Below, in pieces: positions 8,562-15,841 of a stretch of 19,962 bases of DNA. A program made the translations under genes and the position numbers. The stretch lies in assembly GCA_015486145.1 (NCBI GenBank), contig WFSH01000049.1, positions 1 through 19,962 on the forward strand, written 5' to 3'. Below the pieces are notes generated by a model, which did not search any database, had not been told where the DNA came from, and saw only the letters and a list, made by a program, of their open reading frames with translations. Position 1 is the stretch's first letter, and every line of letters begins with the position of its first letter. This stretch comes from Mesoaciditogaceae bacterium (GTDB lineage: Bacteria; Thermotogota; Thermotogae; Mesoaciditogales; Mesoaciditogaceae).

Positions 8562-8975
8562 GTGTCCATATTCAGCATCATAGATACATCTGCTTCCGGC
8601 ATGACAGCTCAGCAACTGAGAGTCGACGTGATATCAAACAACATCGCAAATGCCGACACGACGAAGACAAAACAAGGTGGTCCCTACAGGCGTGAAGTAC
8701 CGATATTCGCCGAGCGTTTTGTTGAAACACCACATGGACTGGTACAAAGAGGTGTGGAAGTTGTTAAGATCGTTCAAGATCACAGTCCATTTCGTGAGGT
8801 TTACGATCCGTCAAATCCCGATGCTGGGAAAAATGGTTACGTAAAGATGCCAAATGTTAATGTGTTGCGAGAGATGGTTGATCTCATCTCAGCTCAAAGA
8901 ACTTACGAGGCTAACGCCACTGTAATAGGAGATGCCAAAGCTATGGCAAGCTCGGCAATGCAAATTGGGAGGTGA
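8562..8975 (+). CDS. flgC: flagellar basal-body rod protein FlgC
   Basis: This is a 137-residue proximal rod protein. The N-terminal rod motif QLRVDVISNNIANADT is at residues 18-33. The typical FlgC C-terminal half contains GYVKMPNVNVLREMVDLIS, then AQRTYEANATVI. It uses a GTG start seven bases after flgB. The AAGGGAG ribosome site at 8543-8549 is about twelve bases upstream, a little far. Length and order (flgB-flgC-fliE) are standard. Confidence 0.93.
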   Translation: MSIFSIIDTSASGMTAQQLRVDVISNNIANADTTKTKQGGPYRREVPIFAERFVETPHGLVQRGVEVVKIVQDHSPFREVYDPSNPDAGKNGYVKMPNVNVLREMVDLISAQRTYEANATVIGDAKAMASSAMQIGR

Positions 8976-8980
8976 TTTGA

Positions 8981-9274
8981 GTGACTGCACCTATAGAACC
9001 GATAAAACCCATAAAACAAATTTTGCCTGAGACGAGTAAAGGGGGAAAAGCTGGGCCAAATTTTAAAGGCATTTTGGAAAGTGCAATTGAGAAAGTTAAC
9101 TCAACGACAAAAAAAGCGGAACAAGCCGCCGCAGACTTTGCAACTGGGAAAACTTCCGACATCCACTCGGTTATAATAGCAGCAGAAAAAGCCGATATCA
9201 TGCTCCAGTTGACAACGGAAGTTAGAAATAAAATCGTTGAATCTTACCGTGAGATCATGAGGATGCAGATTTAG
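8981..9274 (+). CDS. fliE: flagellar hook-basal body complex protein FliE
   Basis: This is a 97-residue protein that links the MS ring to the rod. The FliE pattern is visible: an N-terminal proline-rich stretch, NFKGILESAIEKVNSTTKKAEQ in the middle, then DIHSVIIAAEKADIMLQLTTE and a C-terminal RNKIVESYREIMRMQI helix. GTG start with GGGAGGTGA just upstream, overlapping the flgC stop. fliF, which commonly follows, is absent. The last 20 bases overlap the 3' end of the convergent membrane-protein gene. Confidence 0.92.
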   Translation: MTAPIEPIKPIKQILPETSKGGKAGPNFKGILESAIEKVNSTTKKAEQAAADFATGKTSDIHSVIIAAEKADIMLQLTTEVRNKIVESYREIMRMQI

Positions 9275-10328
9275 GATTTTTTCTCACTTCAAAGATCATG
9301 AGAACGAAACCGAGGAGTATAGGTAAATAATAAGTTGTAAATCTCCACATAAGAATGCCAGTCATCACGGCAGGTTTGCTTCCGTATGACGACAAAACAG
9401 CGTAGAATCCGCCTTCTATTCCGCCTGAAGAGCCCGGAGTGGGAACGTAATAAACGATGAATGACATGAGAATGTATATGGCACTTAAATTCCAGAAAGA
9501 CAGTCTGAAAGGTGCGATTGTCACGGAAGAAATTTCTATGGAACGGTAAAGCACGTAATACAGCACAAAAAGATCGAGTACTCCCATGAATCCGTCAAAG
9601 ATCACAAGCCAAGGTTTTTTTGCCCAAATAATTCTCATGGATTTGTAGAATTTTTTCATTCTTTCAGAAAAATTCTCCAAGACTTCTTCGGAATCCTTTT
9701 TGAAAAGTTTGAACATGAACTTCACAAACTTTAAATCTTTAATCCACCTCACGATCCCAATTCCCACAGTCGGTATCAAGAAGAATGTAACCATTGCCAA
9801 AGAAAAAGCCACGCTCACAACTATAACAATTCCTAAAATACGGTTTACCAACGGTATTCCAAACTGAACAAGTGGAAGATAATTTTTCATCAAAAAGAGA
9901 GATGAAAACGATAGAAAAATCAACATGTTGCTCCATCTGGTTAATATGATCGCCGATGAATTTTCGGCACTCACTCCCCATTTTGTCAAGTGGTAAATTT
10001 GATAGGGTTGACCACCGGCTGAAAATGGGGTGATGTACGTGAAAAAGTAACCCAAAATGGAGTTGTTCAAAGCAACTCTGAGGTTCACTTTTTCCCCAAG
10101 GAAGTGCGATATAACCATTGTTCTAATTGAGTCTATTAAGAATATGAGAGAGAAAATGGCAAAATCCAGAATCAATTCGTAAAGCGGAAATTTCGATATC
10201 CTTGTAAGGGTATTTTCCCCCTTTGAGAAAATCAGTATTACGGCCACGATGGAAAAACTCGATAAGAGGGCAATTGCGAGATTTCTCACAAGTTTTTTAT
10301 TGGTGTGACTTTTTTCTTCTATTTCCAT
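9255..10328 (-). CDS. flippase-like / LPG synthase transmembrane-domain protein (UPF0104)
   Basis: This is a 357-residue polytopic membrane protein of the UPF0104 family, related to the membrane half of MprF and to the C-terminal domain of AglD-type proteins. Diagnostic segments are TYITPFSAGGQPYQIYHLTK (about residues 94-113) and YYVPTPGSSGGIEGGFYAV (about 295-313), together with several hydrophobic helices. There is no soluble lysyltransferase domain, so it is not MprF. Members of the family are thought to handle lipid-linked substrates, possibly flipping them; the substrate here is unknown. The ATG overlaps the 3' end of the glycosyltransferase gene by ten bases, so the two are probably translated together. 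A glycolipid or polyprenol-sugar role is inferred from that neighbour. Confidence 0.82.
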   Translation of the reverse strand: MEIEEKSHTNKKLVRNLAIALLSSFSIVAVILIFSKGENTLTRISKFPLYELILDFAIFSLIFLIDSIRTMVISHFLGEKVNLRVALNNSILGYFFTYITPFSAGGQPYQIYHLTKWGVSAENSSAIILTRWSNMLIFLSFSSLFLMKNYLPLVQFGIPLVNRILGIVIVVSVAFSLAMVTFFLIPTVGIGIVRWIKDLKFVKFMFKLFKKDSEEVLENFSERMKKFYKSMRIIWAKKPWLVIFDGFMGVLDLFVLYYVLYRSIEISSVTIAPFRLSFWNLSAIYILMSFIVYYVPTPGSSGGIEGGFYAVLSSYGSKPAVMTGILMWRFTTYYLPILLGFVLMIFEVRKNPKSASS

Positions 10329-11173
10329 TTTGGATCCTTCGGATCTACCGTTTTTCCTTCAACACCGTTCAATCCATCCTTGAATCCCTGCAAGGCATAA
10401 GGTTTGGCAGATGGGTTTACATATCCCCACACGTATTGATCTATGAAAAAATATCCCTTAACCGCCAGTCCGATCAGTTTTGAGTTTCGTGTGGCGTTGA
10501 TGGTGTTTCGGAAGATGTAGTAAACTTTCCATGGAGGAATAGACGGTTTTGAAAAGGGAAATCTGAAGATCCTTTTTTGCTTGATCCAATCTCTGTGTTC
10601 TATCAGGCTTGAAGCGATTTTTACCATTCTAAACCCATTTTTCCTGACACGCAAGGAATACTCGTAATCATCAGCGTATATGAAAAAGCCAGCATCTGGT
10701 ACTCCAATTTTTTTGACCACATTGGCACTTACGGTAAATCCGACAAATGTTCCGATCCTTGCGTTTGAAATTTTCCTTTTGGGAATGATATTTGGACTTT
10801 TAACCAGTTTACTCAGTACAACGCCAACGTCATTTCCAACTTTTGAAATCGCCCATTCCACTTCTTTTAACGCATCTGGATAAGGCAATGCATCGTCATC
10901 CATCATCCAGACCCAATCTGCTCCACGTTCAACCGCTGTTTTGAGCCCCGTGGAAAAACCTCCAGAACCGCCGATGTTCTCATTTAATCTTTTCACAACA
11001 ATATGGTCGTGAGTTGAAGAAAGAACTGACAAGAACTTTGAGGTTGAATCGGTACTGGCATTGTCCACGATGATAAATTCATCGGGTTTTCTCGTTTGTG
11101 ACAAGATGGCTGACACGTTTTTTTTCAACCATTCTATTCTGTTGTAAGTAACAACAAGAGCCGTGATCTTCAC
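10319..11173 (-). CDS. glycosyltransferase family 2
   Basis: This is a 284-residue GT-A fold transferase. The N-terminal nucleotide-sugar site TALVVTYNR (4-12), IIVDNASTDST (34-44), the NENIGGSGGFSTGLK segment (64-78) and a DDD motif in WMMDDDALPYPDAL (89-102) are all visible. The NxGGSGGF and WMMDDDA segments resemble the galactofuranosyl/rhamnosyl transferase branch of GT2, but donor and acceptor cannot be read from sequence. There is no obvious membrane anchor. The GTG start has AGGAGG five bases upstream, overlapping the stop of the yitT-like gene. Confidence 0.87.
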   Translation of the reverse strand: MKITALVVTYNRIEWLKKNVSAILSQTRKPDEFIIVDNASTDSTSKFLSVLSSTHDHIVVKRLNENIGGSGGFSTGLKTAVERGADWVWMMDDDALPYPDALKEVEWAISKVGNDVGVVLSKLVKSPNIIPKRKISNARIGTFVGFTVSANVVKKIGVPDAGFFIYADDYEYSLRVRKNGFRMVKIASSLIEHRDWIKQKRIFRFPFSKPSIPPWKVYYIFRNTINATRNSKLIGLAVKGYFFIDQYVWGYVNPSAKPYALQGFKDGLNGVEGKTVDPKDPKWK

Positions 11174-11183
11174 AAAAACCTCC

Positions 11184-12050
11184 TCAAAATTTTTTTATAT
11201 CTCCAAACCCTTCACCGTACGCTTTTTCAACTTCTCCAACGACTATGAATGCCTTGGGATCGGTTTTTCTTATGTGGTGTAACAAATTTGACACTTCTCT
11301 ACGCCTTATTATTGTGATTATCATCTTTTGATTGGTTCCGGTATATCCTCCCACACTTGGAACGTAGGTAACGCCACGCTCGAGTTTTTCCATTATATAT
11401 TTGGCTATCTCTTCACTTTTTTCAGATACGATCGTAACTTGTTTTGACATTTCCATACCTCGCATCAAGAAATCTATTGCCAAGCCGTTTAGAACGATTG
11501 CCAATATGGAATACATACCAATGTTGAGACCAAATTTGAATCCAGCGAGGATACCTATGGAAACATCGGCAGCAAGCACTCCTTGCCCCAAAGGAAATGA
11601 AAAAAATTTGTTCATGAATTTTGCAATTATATCCGTTCCACCTGTGCTACCATTTTGAGAAAATGCGAGAGCCATTCCAAAAGCCGTTATGATGTCCCCG
11701 AATATGGTGGCCAACATCAAATCTCCACCGTTGTAGATGGGAAAATGTACGAATCTGTTCAAAAAGTCCACCAAAAAAGACAGCAAAAAAGTGGAATATA
11801 TGGTTTTGAAGCTAAAATCCACACCAACCATTAAAAGCGAAAGTCCCAGCAATGCACCGTTTATGATGTACATCCATACACCAACTGGCAAATTAACCAA
11901 ACCGTGAAGCACTATTGCCAAACCACTTGCCCCACCCGCCGCTATGTTGTACGGCATGAGAAACGAAACCACACCCGCGGCGGTCACAAAATCTCCAATG
12001 GATATCAGTGTGTATTCCTTGGTGAAAGTCCAGAATTTTCCGACTTCCAA
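11184..12050 (-). CDS. YitT/DUF2179-family membrane protein
   Basis: This is a protein of about 288 residues with an N-terminal YitT membrane domain of several helices (glycine-rich YNIAAGGASGLAIVL and FSQNGSTGGTDIIAKFM). It ends in a soluble DUF2179 domain (TIVSEKSEEIAKYI, RGVTYVPSVGGYTG, MIITIIRRREV). Its biochemical role is not established. The TTG at 12050 is chosen as the start because AGAGGAGGAG lies eight bases upstream and a promoter places transcription near 12071. An upstream in-frame GTG at 12074 would lie outside that transcript. It is the first gene of a three-gene minus-strand unit and is divergent from hydA. Confidence 0.85.
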   Translation of the reverse strand: MEVGKFWTFTKEYTLISIGDFVTAAGVVSFLMPYNIAAGGASGLAIVLHGLVNLPVGVWMYIINGALLGLSLLMVGVDFSFKTIYSTFLLSFLVDFLNRFVHFPIYNGGDLMLATIFGDIITAFGMALAFSQNGSTGGTDIIAKFMNKFFSFPLGQGVLAADVSIGILAGFKFGLNIGMYSILAIVLNGLAIDFLMRGMEMSKQVTIVSEKSEEIAKYIMEKLERGVTYVPSVGGYTGTNQKMIITIIRRREVSNLLHHIRKTDPKAFIVVGEVEKAYGEGFGDIKKF

Positions 12051-12058
12051 AATTATCG

Positions 12059-12068
12059 CTCCTCCTCT
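12059..12068 (-). promoter_or_regulatory. ribosome binding site deciding the yitT-like start
   Basis: Read on the minus strand, this is AGAGGAGGAG, a near-ideal Shine-Dalgarno sequence. It is eight bases before an in-frame TTG at 12050. It lies downstream of the alternative GTG at 12074, so it cannot serve that codon. Confidence 0.65.
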
Positions 12069-12077
12069 ACTCACATA

Positions 12078-12106
12078 ATTCTACCAAAAAATACGACTTT
12101 TTTAAA
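12078..12106 (-). promoter_or_regulatory. putative sigma-70 type promoter of the yitT-GT2-flippase unit
   Basis: Read on the minus strand: -35 TTTAAA (12106-12101), a 17-base spacer, then -10 TAGAAT (12083-12078). The -35 matches four of six and the -10 five of six consensus positions. The expected start is near 12071, just upstream of the ribosome site. The AT-rich background makes chance matches possible. Confidence 0.45.
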
Positions 12107-12125
12107 AAGTTTTCCACTTCGAGAT

Positions 12126-12154
12126 TTGCCTTTTTTGAATTTTTATTGTATAAT
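12126..12154 (+). promoter_or_regulatory. putative sigma-70 type promoter of the hydrogenase operon
   Basis: TTGCCT at 12126-12131, a 17-base spacer, and a perfect TATAAT at 12149-12154. The expected start is near 12161, giving an untranslated leader of about 73 bases before the hydA TTG. It is the only good candidate ahead of hydA and faces away from the yitT promoter, about 20 bases apart. No clear operator palindrome was seen in the leader. Confidence 0.6.
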
Positions 12155-12216
12155 TTTGACGAATGAGAATAAAATCACAAATTTGACTTCTTTGAAGGGC
12201 GATTTTTTGAATCAGC

Positions 12217-12224
12217 AAGGGAGG
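12217..12224 (+). promoter_or_regulatory. ribosome binding site deciding the hydA TTG start
   Basis: AAGGGAGG lies nine bases before the in-frame TTG at 12234. The next in-frame candidate, GTG at 12243, would be about 18 bases away. The reading frame is open much further upstream, but that part is antisense to the yitT-like gene and lies upstream of the promoter. Confidence 0.7.
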
Positions 12225-12233
12225 CGGAGAACT

Positions 12234-13997
12234 TTGGGAGAAGTGACCATATTCATAAACGATAAACCTTATGAGGTTTCAGAAGACAGTACCGTGCTTC
12301 AGGCATGCGAAGAAGCTGGAGTTTACGTTCCGACCTTGTGTCACCATCCAGCTTTGAGTGATGTGGGAGCATGTAGAGTTTGTGCGATAGAGGTGGAAGG
12401 TGCTCGTACGTTGATGACGGCATGCACCACTCAGGTTCGTGATGGTATGAAGGTGAAAACGAATTCCGAAAGGGTGGAAATGGCTTTGAGACAGAACCTG
12501 TCTCTCATCTTGTCCAGGCATCCAAACGATTGCATGACTTGTGAAATGAATGGCAGGTGCGAATTGCAGAATCTTGTGGATCGCTACGACATCGAGGACA
12601 TCTACACCAAAGAGTTGAGGAATGTTGAGATAGACAACACGAGCCCAGCGATAATCAGAGACTTGAACAAATGTGTAAATTGCGGAAGATGTGTTAGAGT
12701 TTGTGAGGAAATACAAGGGTTACAGATATACACGTTTTCGGAGAGAGGTGCCGAGTCGCTGCCGGTTCCAGCTTACGATCTTCCAATGAAGTACACAGAT
12801 TGTATAGCTTGTGGGCAATGCAGCGCGGTTTGCCCCGTTGGAGCGATCATGGAAGAACCCGACTACAAAAAAGTGGAGAGGGAGATCAGGAAACACGAAA
12901 AGGTTTTGATCGTTCAAACTGCCCCGGCAACGAGAGTTGCAATAAGTGAAGAATTCGGGACGGAACCAGGACACATTTCCACGGGGAAAATGGTCGCGGC
13001 ACTTAGAAGACTTGGTTTTGACTACGTCTTTGACACCAATTTTGGGGCTGATTTGACGATTATGGAAGAGGGAAGTGAGCTGGTGGAGCAATTAAGCGGA
13101 CACGGCGAACACCCGTCACCAATGTTTACCTCGTGTTGTCCTGGATGGATCAACCTTTTAGAAAAGCATTATCCAGAGTTCATTCCCAACGTTTCGTCGG
13201 CAAAGTCACCTCAGGAAATGCTTGCTTCAACGGTCAAAACTTATTTCGCAAAGAAAATAGGTGTTGAACCGCAAAACATTTACATGGTATCTGTCATGCC
13301 GTGCACTGCGAAAAAAGACGAGATTGTCAGACCACAGCACACAATTGACGGCGTACAAATGATCGATGAGGTTATAACCACGCGCGAGCTTGCTCGTATG
13401 ATTAAAAATCATAAGATAAAGTTCTTGGATCTTCCAGATGAGGACTATGACGATCCGTTAGGGCTTTCTACGGGAGCCGCTGTTATTTTTGGTGTAACTG
13501 GTGGAGTTATGGAAGCAGCTCTGAGAACCGGGTACGAACTTGCCACCGGGAAAACTTTGCCAAAAGTGGAATTTCAAGATGTCCGTGGGTTTACCGGAGT
13601 TAAAGACGCTGAAGTAGAACTCGACGGCAAAAAAGTGAAGATCGCGATTGCCCATGGAACGAAAAACGTCATGAATTTGCTTGACAAAATCAAAAATGGT
13701 GAAGTTCACTACGATTTTGTCGAGATCATGGCATGTTATGGAGGGTGCATTGGTGGAGGTGGCCAACCCAAATCCATAGATCCCGATGTGCTCAAAAAAC
13801 GTGCTGAAGCTATTTACTCAATTGATGAAGCTTCAACGTTGAGAAAATCTCATGAGAATCCAGCCATAAAACAGCTTTATGCCGAATTTTATGGTAAACC
13901 TCTGAGTGAGAAGTCGAAAAAGTTACTTCATACTTTTTACACCAACAGAAAATCATCTGTTCTTGAAAGGATGGCCGCTTTATCAGGAACAGAATGA
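12234..13997 (+). CDS. hydA: [FeFe]-hydrogenase catalytic subunit, monomeric clostridial-type architecture
   Basis: This is a 587-residue enzyme catalysing reversible proton reduction to H2. Domain order: N-terminal [2Fe-2S] plant-type domain (Cys36, 47, 50, 64); His-Cys [4Fe-4S] site (His96, Cys100, 103, 109); two-cluster ferredoxin domain (CVNCGRC..C at 147-157 and CIACGQC..C at 190-200); and the H domain. H-cluster motifs are L1 FTSCCPGW (298-305; Cys301 would be the proton-relay Cys and Cys302 a ligand), L2 MPCTAKKDE (355-363, Cys357) and L3 MACYGGCIGGGGQP (499-512, Cys501 and 505). The small-subunit-like tail ends about residue 587. This matches CpI-type enzymes (about 574 residues). It lacks the extra C-terminal [2Fe-2S] domain found in the HydA of bifurcating HydABC enzymes. 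TTG start with a strong ribosome site. The maturation genes follow directly. Confidence 0.94.
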   Translation: MGEVTIFINDKPYEVSEDSTVLQACEEAGVYVPTLCHHPALSDVGACRVCAIEVEGARTLMTACTTQVRDGMKVKTNSERVEMALRQNLSLILSRHPNDCMTCEMNGRCELQNLVDRYDIEDIYTKELRNVEIDNTSPAIIRDLNKCVNCGRCVRVCEEIQGLQIYTFSERGAESLPVPAYDLPMKYTDCIACGQCSAVCPVGAIMEEPDYKKVEREIRKHEKVLIVQTAPATRVAISEEFGTEPGHISTGKMVAALRRLGFDYVFDTNFGADLTIMEEGSELVEQLSGHGEHPSPMFTSCCPGWINLLEKHYPEFIPNVSSAKSPQEMLASTVKTYFAKKIGVEPQNIYMVSVMPCTAKKDEIVRPQHTIDGVQMIDEVITTRELARMIKNHKIKFLDLPDEDYDDPLGLSTGAAVIFGVTGGVMEAALRTGYELATGKTLPKVEFQDVRGFTGVKDAEVELDGKKVKIAIAHGTKNVMNLLDKIKNGEVHYDFVEIMACYGGCIGGGGQPKSIDPDVLKKRAEAIYSIDEASTLRKSHENPAIKQLYAEFYGKPLSEKSKKLLHTFYTNRKSSVLERMAALSGTE

Positions 13998-14055
13998 ATT
14001 AGCTCACGTTGATTCTGAGATGGAGGGAACTTCCTGACATCGAGGAGGCGAAAAA

Positions 14056-14319
14056 ATGTCAAACCAAATTAAGAACAGACGTATCGGCGTGGTTGCGATT
14101 ATAGTAAAGAATCGCGATCGCGCCTATGGCACATTGAGTGAAATTTTTCATAGTTTTGGAAAGATAATTGTCGGAAGACTTGGAATTCCATATCGTGAGA
14201 GAAATATTTCCATCATAGCTCTTGTGGTTGATGGAAGCACCGATGAGATTGGTGCCATGACTGGGAAGATAGGTCAAATAGAAGAGGTGAACGTAAAAAC
14301 GGCGTTCACCAATTTTTAA
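14056..14319 (+). CDS. TM1266-family putative iron-only hydrogenase system regulator
   Basis: This is an 87-residue protein of the TM1266 family, which has a small ACT/NikR-C-like ferredoxin fold and recurs in [FeFe]-hydrogenase clusters. Recognised segments are RIGVVAIIVKNRD (9-21), IIVGRLGIPYRERNISIIAL (37-56) and DGSTDEIGAMTGKIGQIEEVNVKT (59-82). A regulatory role is only presumed: there is no DNA-binding domain of its own. A GGAGG at 14043-14047 lies eight bases before the ATG, 58 bases after hydA. Its position between hydA and hydG suggests it senses something about hydrogenase maturation or state. Confidence 0.87.
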   Translation: MSNQIKNRRIGVVAIIVKNRDRAYGTLSEIFHSFGKIIVGRLGIPYRERNISIIALVVDGSTDEIGAMTGKIGQIEEVNVKTAFTNF

Positions 14320-14335
14320 AAAAGAGGTGTTTAAG

Positions 14336-15841
14336 ATGAAAACCGCAGATTTATCTTGGGTAAACAACGTTATCAAGGAGGAACAATACAAAAAGTATAT
14401 GAACGGAGATAAAGATTTCATAAACGATGAGGAAATATGGGAGAAGATTGAAAGAGAGAAGAATCCGGATCCACGCAAAATCAGGGAGATCGTGAAAAAA
14501 TCCTTTGAAATTCAAACTCTCACTCCAGACGAAACAGCGGCGCTTTTGAACGTCAAAGATCCCGAACTTTGGGAAGAGATTTATGCAGCTGCCGCAGAAG
14601 TCAAAAAGAAGGTTTACGACAACAGAATAGTCACGTTTGCCCCACTTTATTGCAGTAATTATTGTGTGAACAACTGTCTCTATTGTGGATTTAGACGTGA
14701 TAACAAAGAGGAGGTCAGAAGGAGGCTGACACTTGACGAAGTGAAAGATGAAACCAAAGCGTTGGCCGGGAAAATAGGACACAAGAGGCTGATAGTGGTT
14801 TATGGAGAACACCCACTTTCGGATGCAAATTACATTGCCGACACCATTAGGGCAATATACAGTGTGAAGGTAAAAACGAAAAACGGTTACGGTGATATAA
14901 GACGTGTCAACGTTAACGCTGCTCCCATGTCCGTTGAGGATCTTGCCATGCTCAAGGAGGTAGGTATAGGGACGTACCAGGTTTTTCAGGAAACTTATCA
15001 TCACGATACGTACAAGCAGGTTCATCCATTTGGCACGCTGAAATCCAACTATCAGTGGAGAGCTTATGCCATGCACAGAGCTTTTGAAGCAAATGTCGAT
15101 GATGTGGCGATAGGCGCACTTTTTGGTTTGTACGATTGGAGATTTGAGGTTATGGGACTCCTCTATCATGCAAGAGAACTTGAAAGGCAATTTGGAGTAG
15201 GGCCACACACCGTATCATTTCCACGACTGACGCCGGCAAAAAACGCTCCGTACATTCAAAAGACTCAATACAAGGTTTCCGATGAGGATTTCAAAAAACT
15301 CATAGCGGTGATAAGACTTTCCATTCCGTATACCGGTATGATCATAACCGCCAGAGAACCTGCAAGAATTAGAAGAGAAGTGTTGCCAATGTGTACACAA
15401 ACAGATGCTTCAACGAAAATAGGAATAGGTGCTTATTCAGAGATAAACGGATCGGATGGGCAAGATCTTGCAAAACAGCAATTTTTCATAGGAGATGACA
15501 GAGAGTTAGATGATGTTGTGAGGGAGCTTGCCGAAATGGGATATATCACATCTTTTTGCACAGCTGGGTACAGATGCGGAAGAACGGGAAAGAATATAAT
15601 GGAGTTGCTAAAAACTGGAAAGGAGGGGAATTTCTGTAAACTCAACGCCATTCTTACATTCAGGGAATGGCTTGATGACTTTGCCAGTGAGGAAACCAAG
15701 AAAGTGGGAGAAGCGTTGATAAAGAAAGAAATGAGAGAAGTAAAATCCAGAACCCCCAAAGTTTTTTCACCACAAGTCGTTGGAGAACTTGAAAATTACT
15801 ATGAGAGGATAAAAAATGGAGAAAGAGATCTTTACTTCTGA
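14336..15841 (+). CDS. hydG: HydG, radical SAM tyrosine lyase for H-cluster assembly
   Basis: HydG cleaves tyrosine to give p-cresol plus the CO and CN- ligands of the H-cluster iron synthon. The 501-residue protein has the radical SAM motif CVNNCLYC (Cys110, 114, 117) after APLYCSNY, then RRVNVNAAP, GTYQVFQETYHHDTY, GVGPHTVSFPRL and a C-terminal HydG domain ending GERDLYF. The auxiliary-cluster region reads CTAGYRCGRTG, with Cys408, Gly411, Cys414 and then Cys434; the family's CX2CX22C motif would expect Cys at 411. The ATG at 14336 is chosen because the AGAGGTG ribosome site precedes it; an in-frame GTG at 14327 lies inside that site. The 3' end overlaps the next small gene by 26 bases. Confidence 0.93.
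   Translation: MKTADLSWVNNVIKEEQYKKYMNGDKDFINDEEIWEKIEREKNPDPRKIREIVKKSFEIQTLTPDETAALLNVKDPELWEEIYAAAAEVKKKVYDNRIVTFAPLYCSNYCVNNCLYCGFRRDNKEEVRRRLTLDEVKDETKALAGKIGHKRLIVVYGEHPLSDANYIADTIRAIYSVKVKTKNGYGDIRRVNVNAAPMSVEDLAMLKEVGIGTYQVFQETYHHDTYKQVHPFGTLKSNYQWRAYAMHRAFEANVDDVAIGALFGLYDWRFEVMGLLYHARELERQFGVGPHTVSFPRLTPAKNAPYIQKTQYKVSDEDFKKLIAVIRLSIPYTGMIITAREPARIRREVLPMCTQTDASTKIGIGAYSEINGSDGQDLAKQQFFIGDDRELDDVVRELAEMGYITSFCTAGYRCGRTGKNIMELLKTGKEGNFCKLNAILTFREWLDDFASEETKKVGEALIKKEMREVKSRTPKVFSPQVVGELENYYERIKNGERDLYF

Noticed and set aside
11904..12233. Upstream extension of the hydA reading frame by 110 codons
   Set aside because: It is antisense to the start of the yitT-like gene, lies mostly upstream of the hydA promoter, and has no hydrogenase-like sequence. 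The ribosome site supports TTG 12234.
13998..14055. Gap between hydA and the TM1266-type gene as a separate promoter, attenuator or small RNA
   Set aside because: No -10/-35 pair, stable hairpin or T-run is visible; it looks like a simple intercistronic spacer with a ribosome site.
14114..14121. GCGATCGC octamer, again at 18934-18941, resembling the cyanobacterial HIP1 repeat
   Set aside because: There are only two copies in 20 kb, both inside coding sequence and explained by codons. Gene content does not suggest a cyanobacterium.
14351..15208. 285-codon open frame on the minus strand inside hydG
   Set aside because: It is a shadow of a strongly conserved plus-strand gene, has no recognisable motifs, and its translation looks random.
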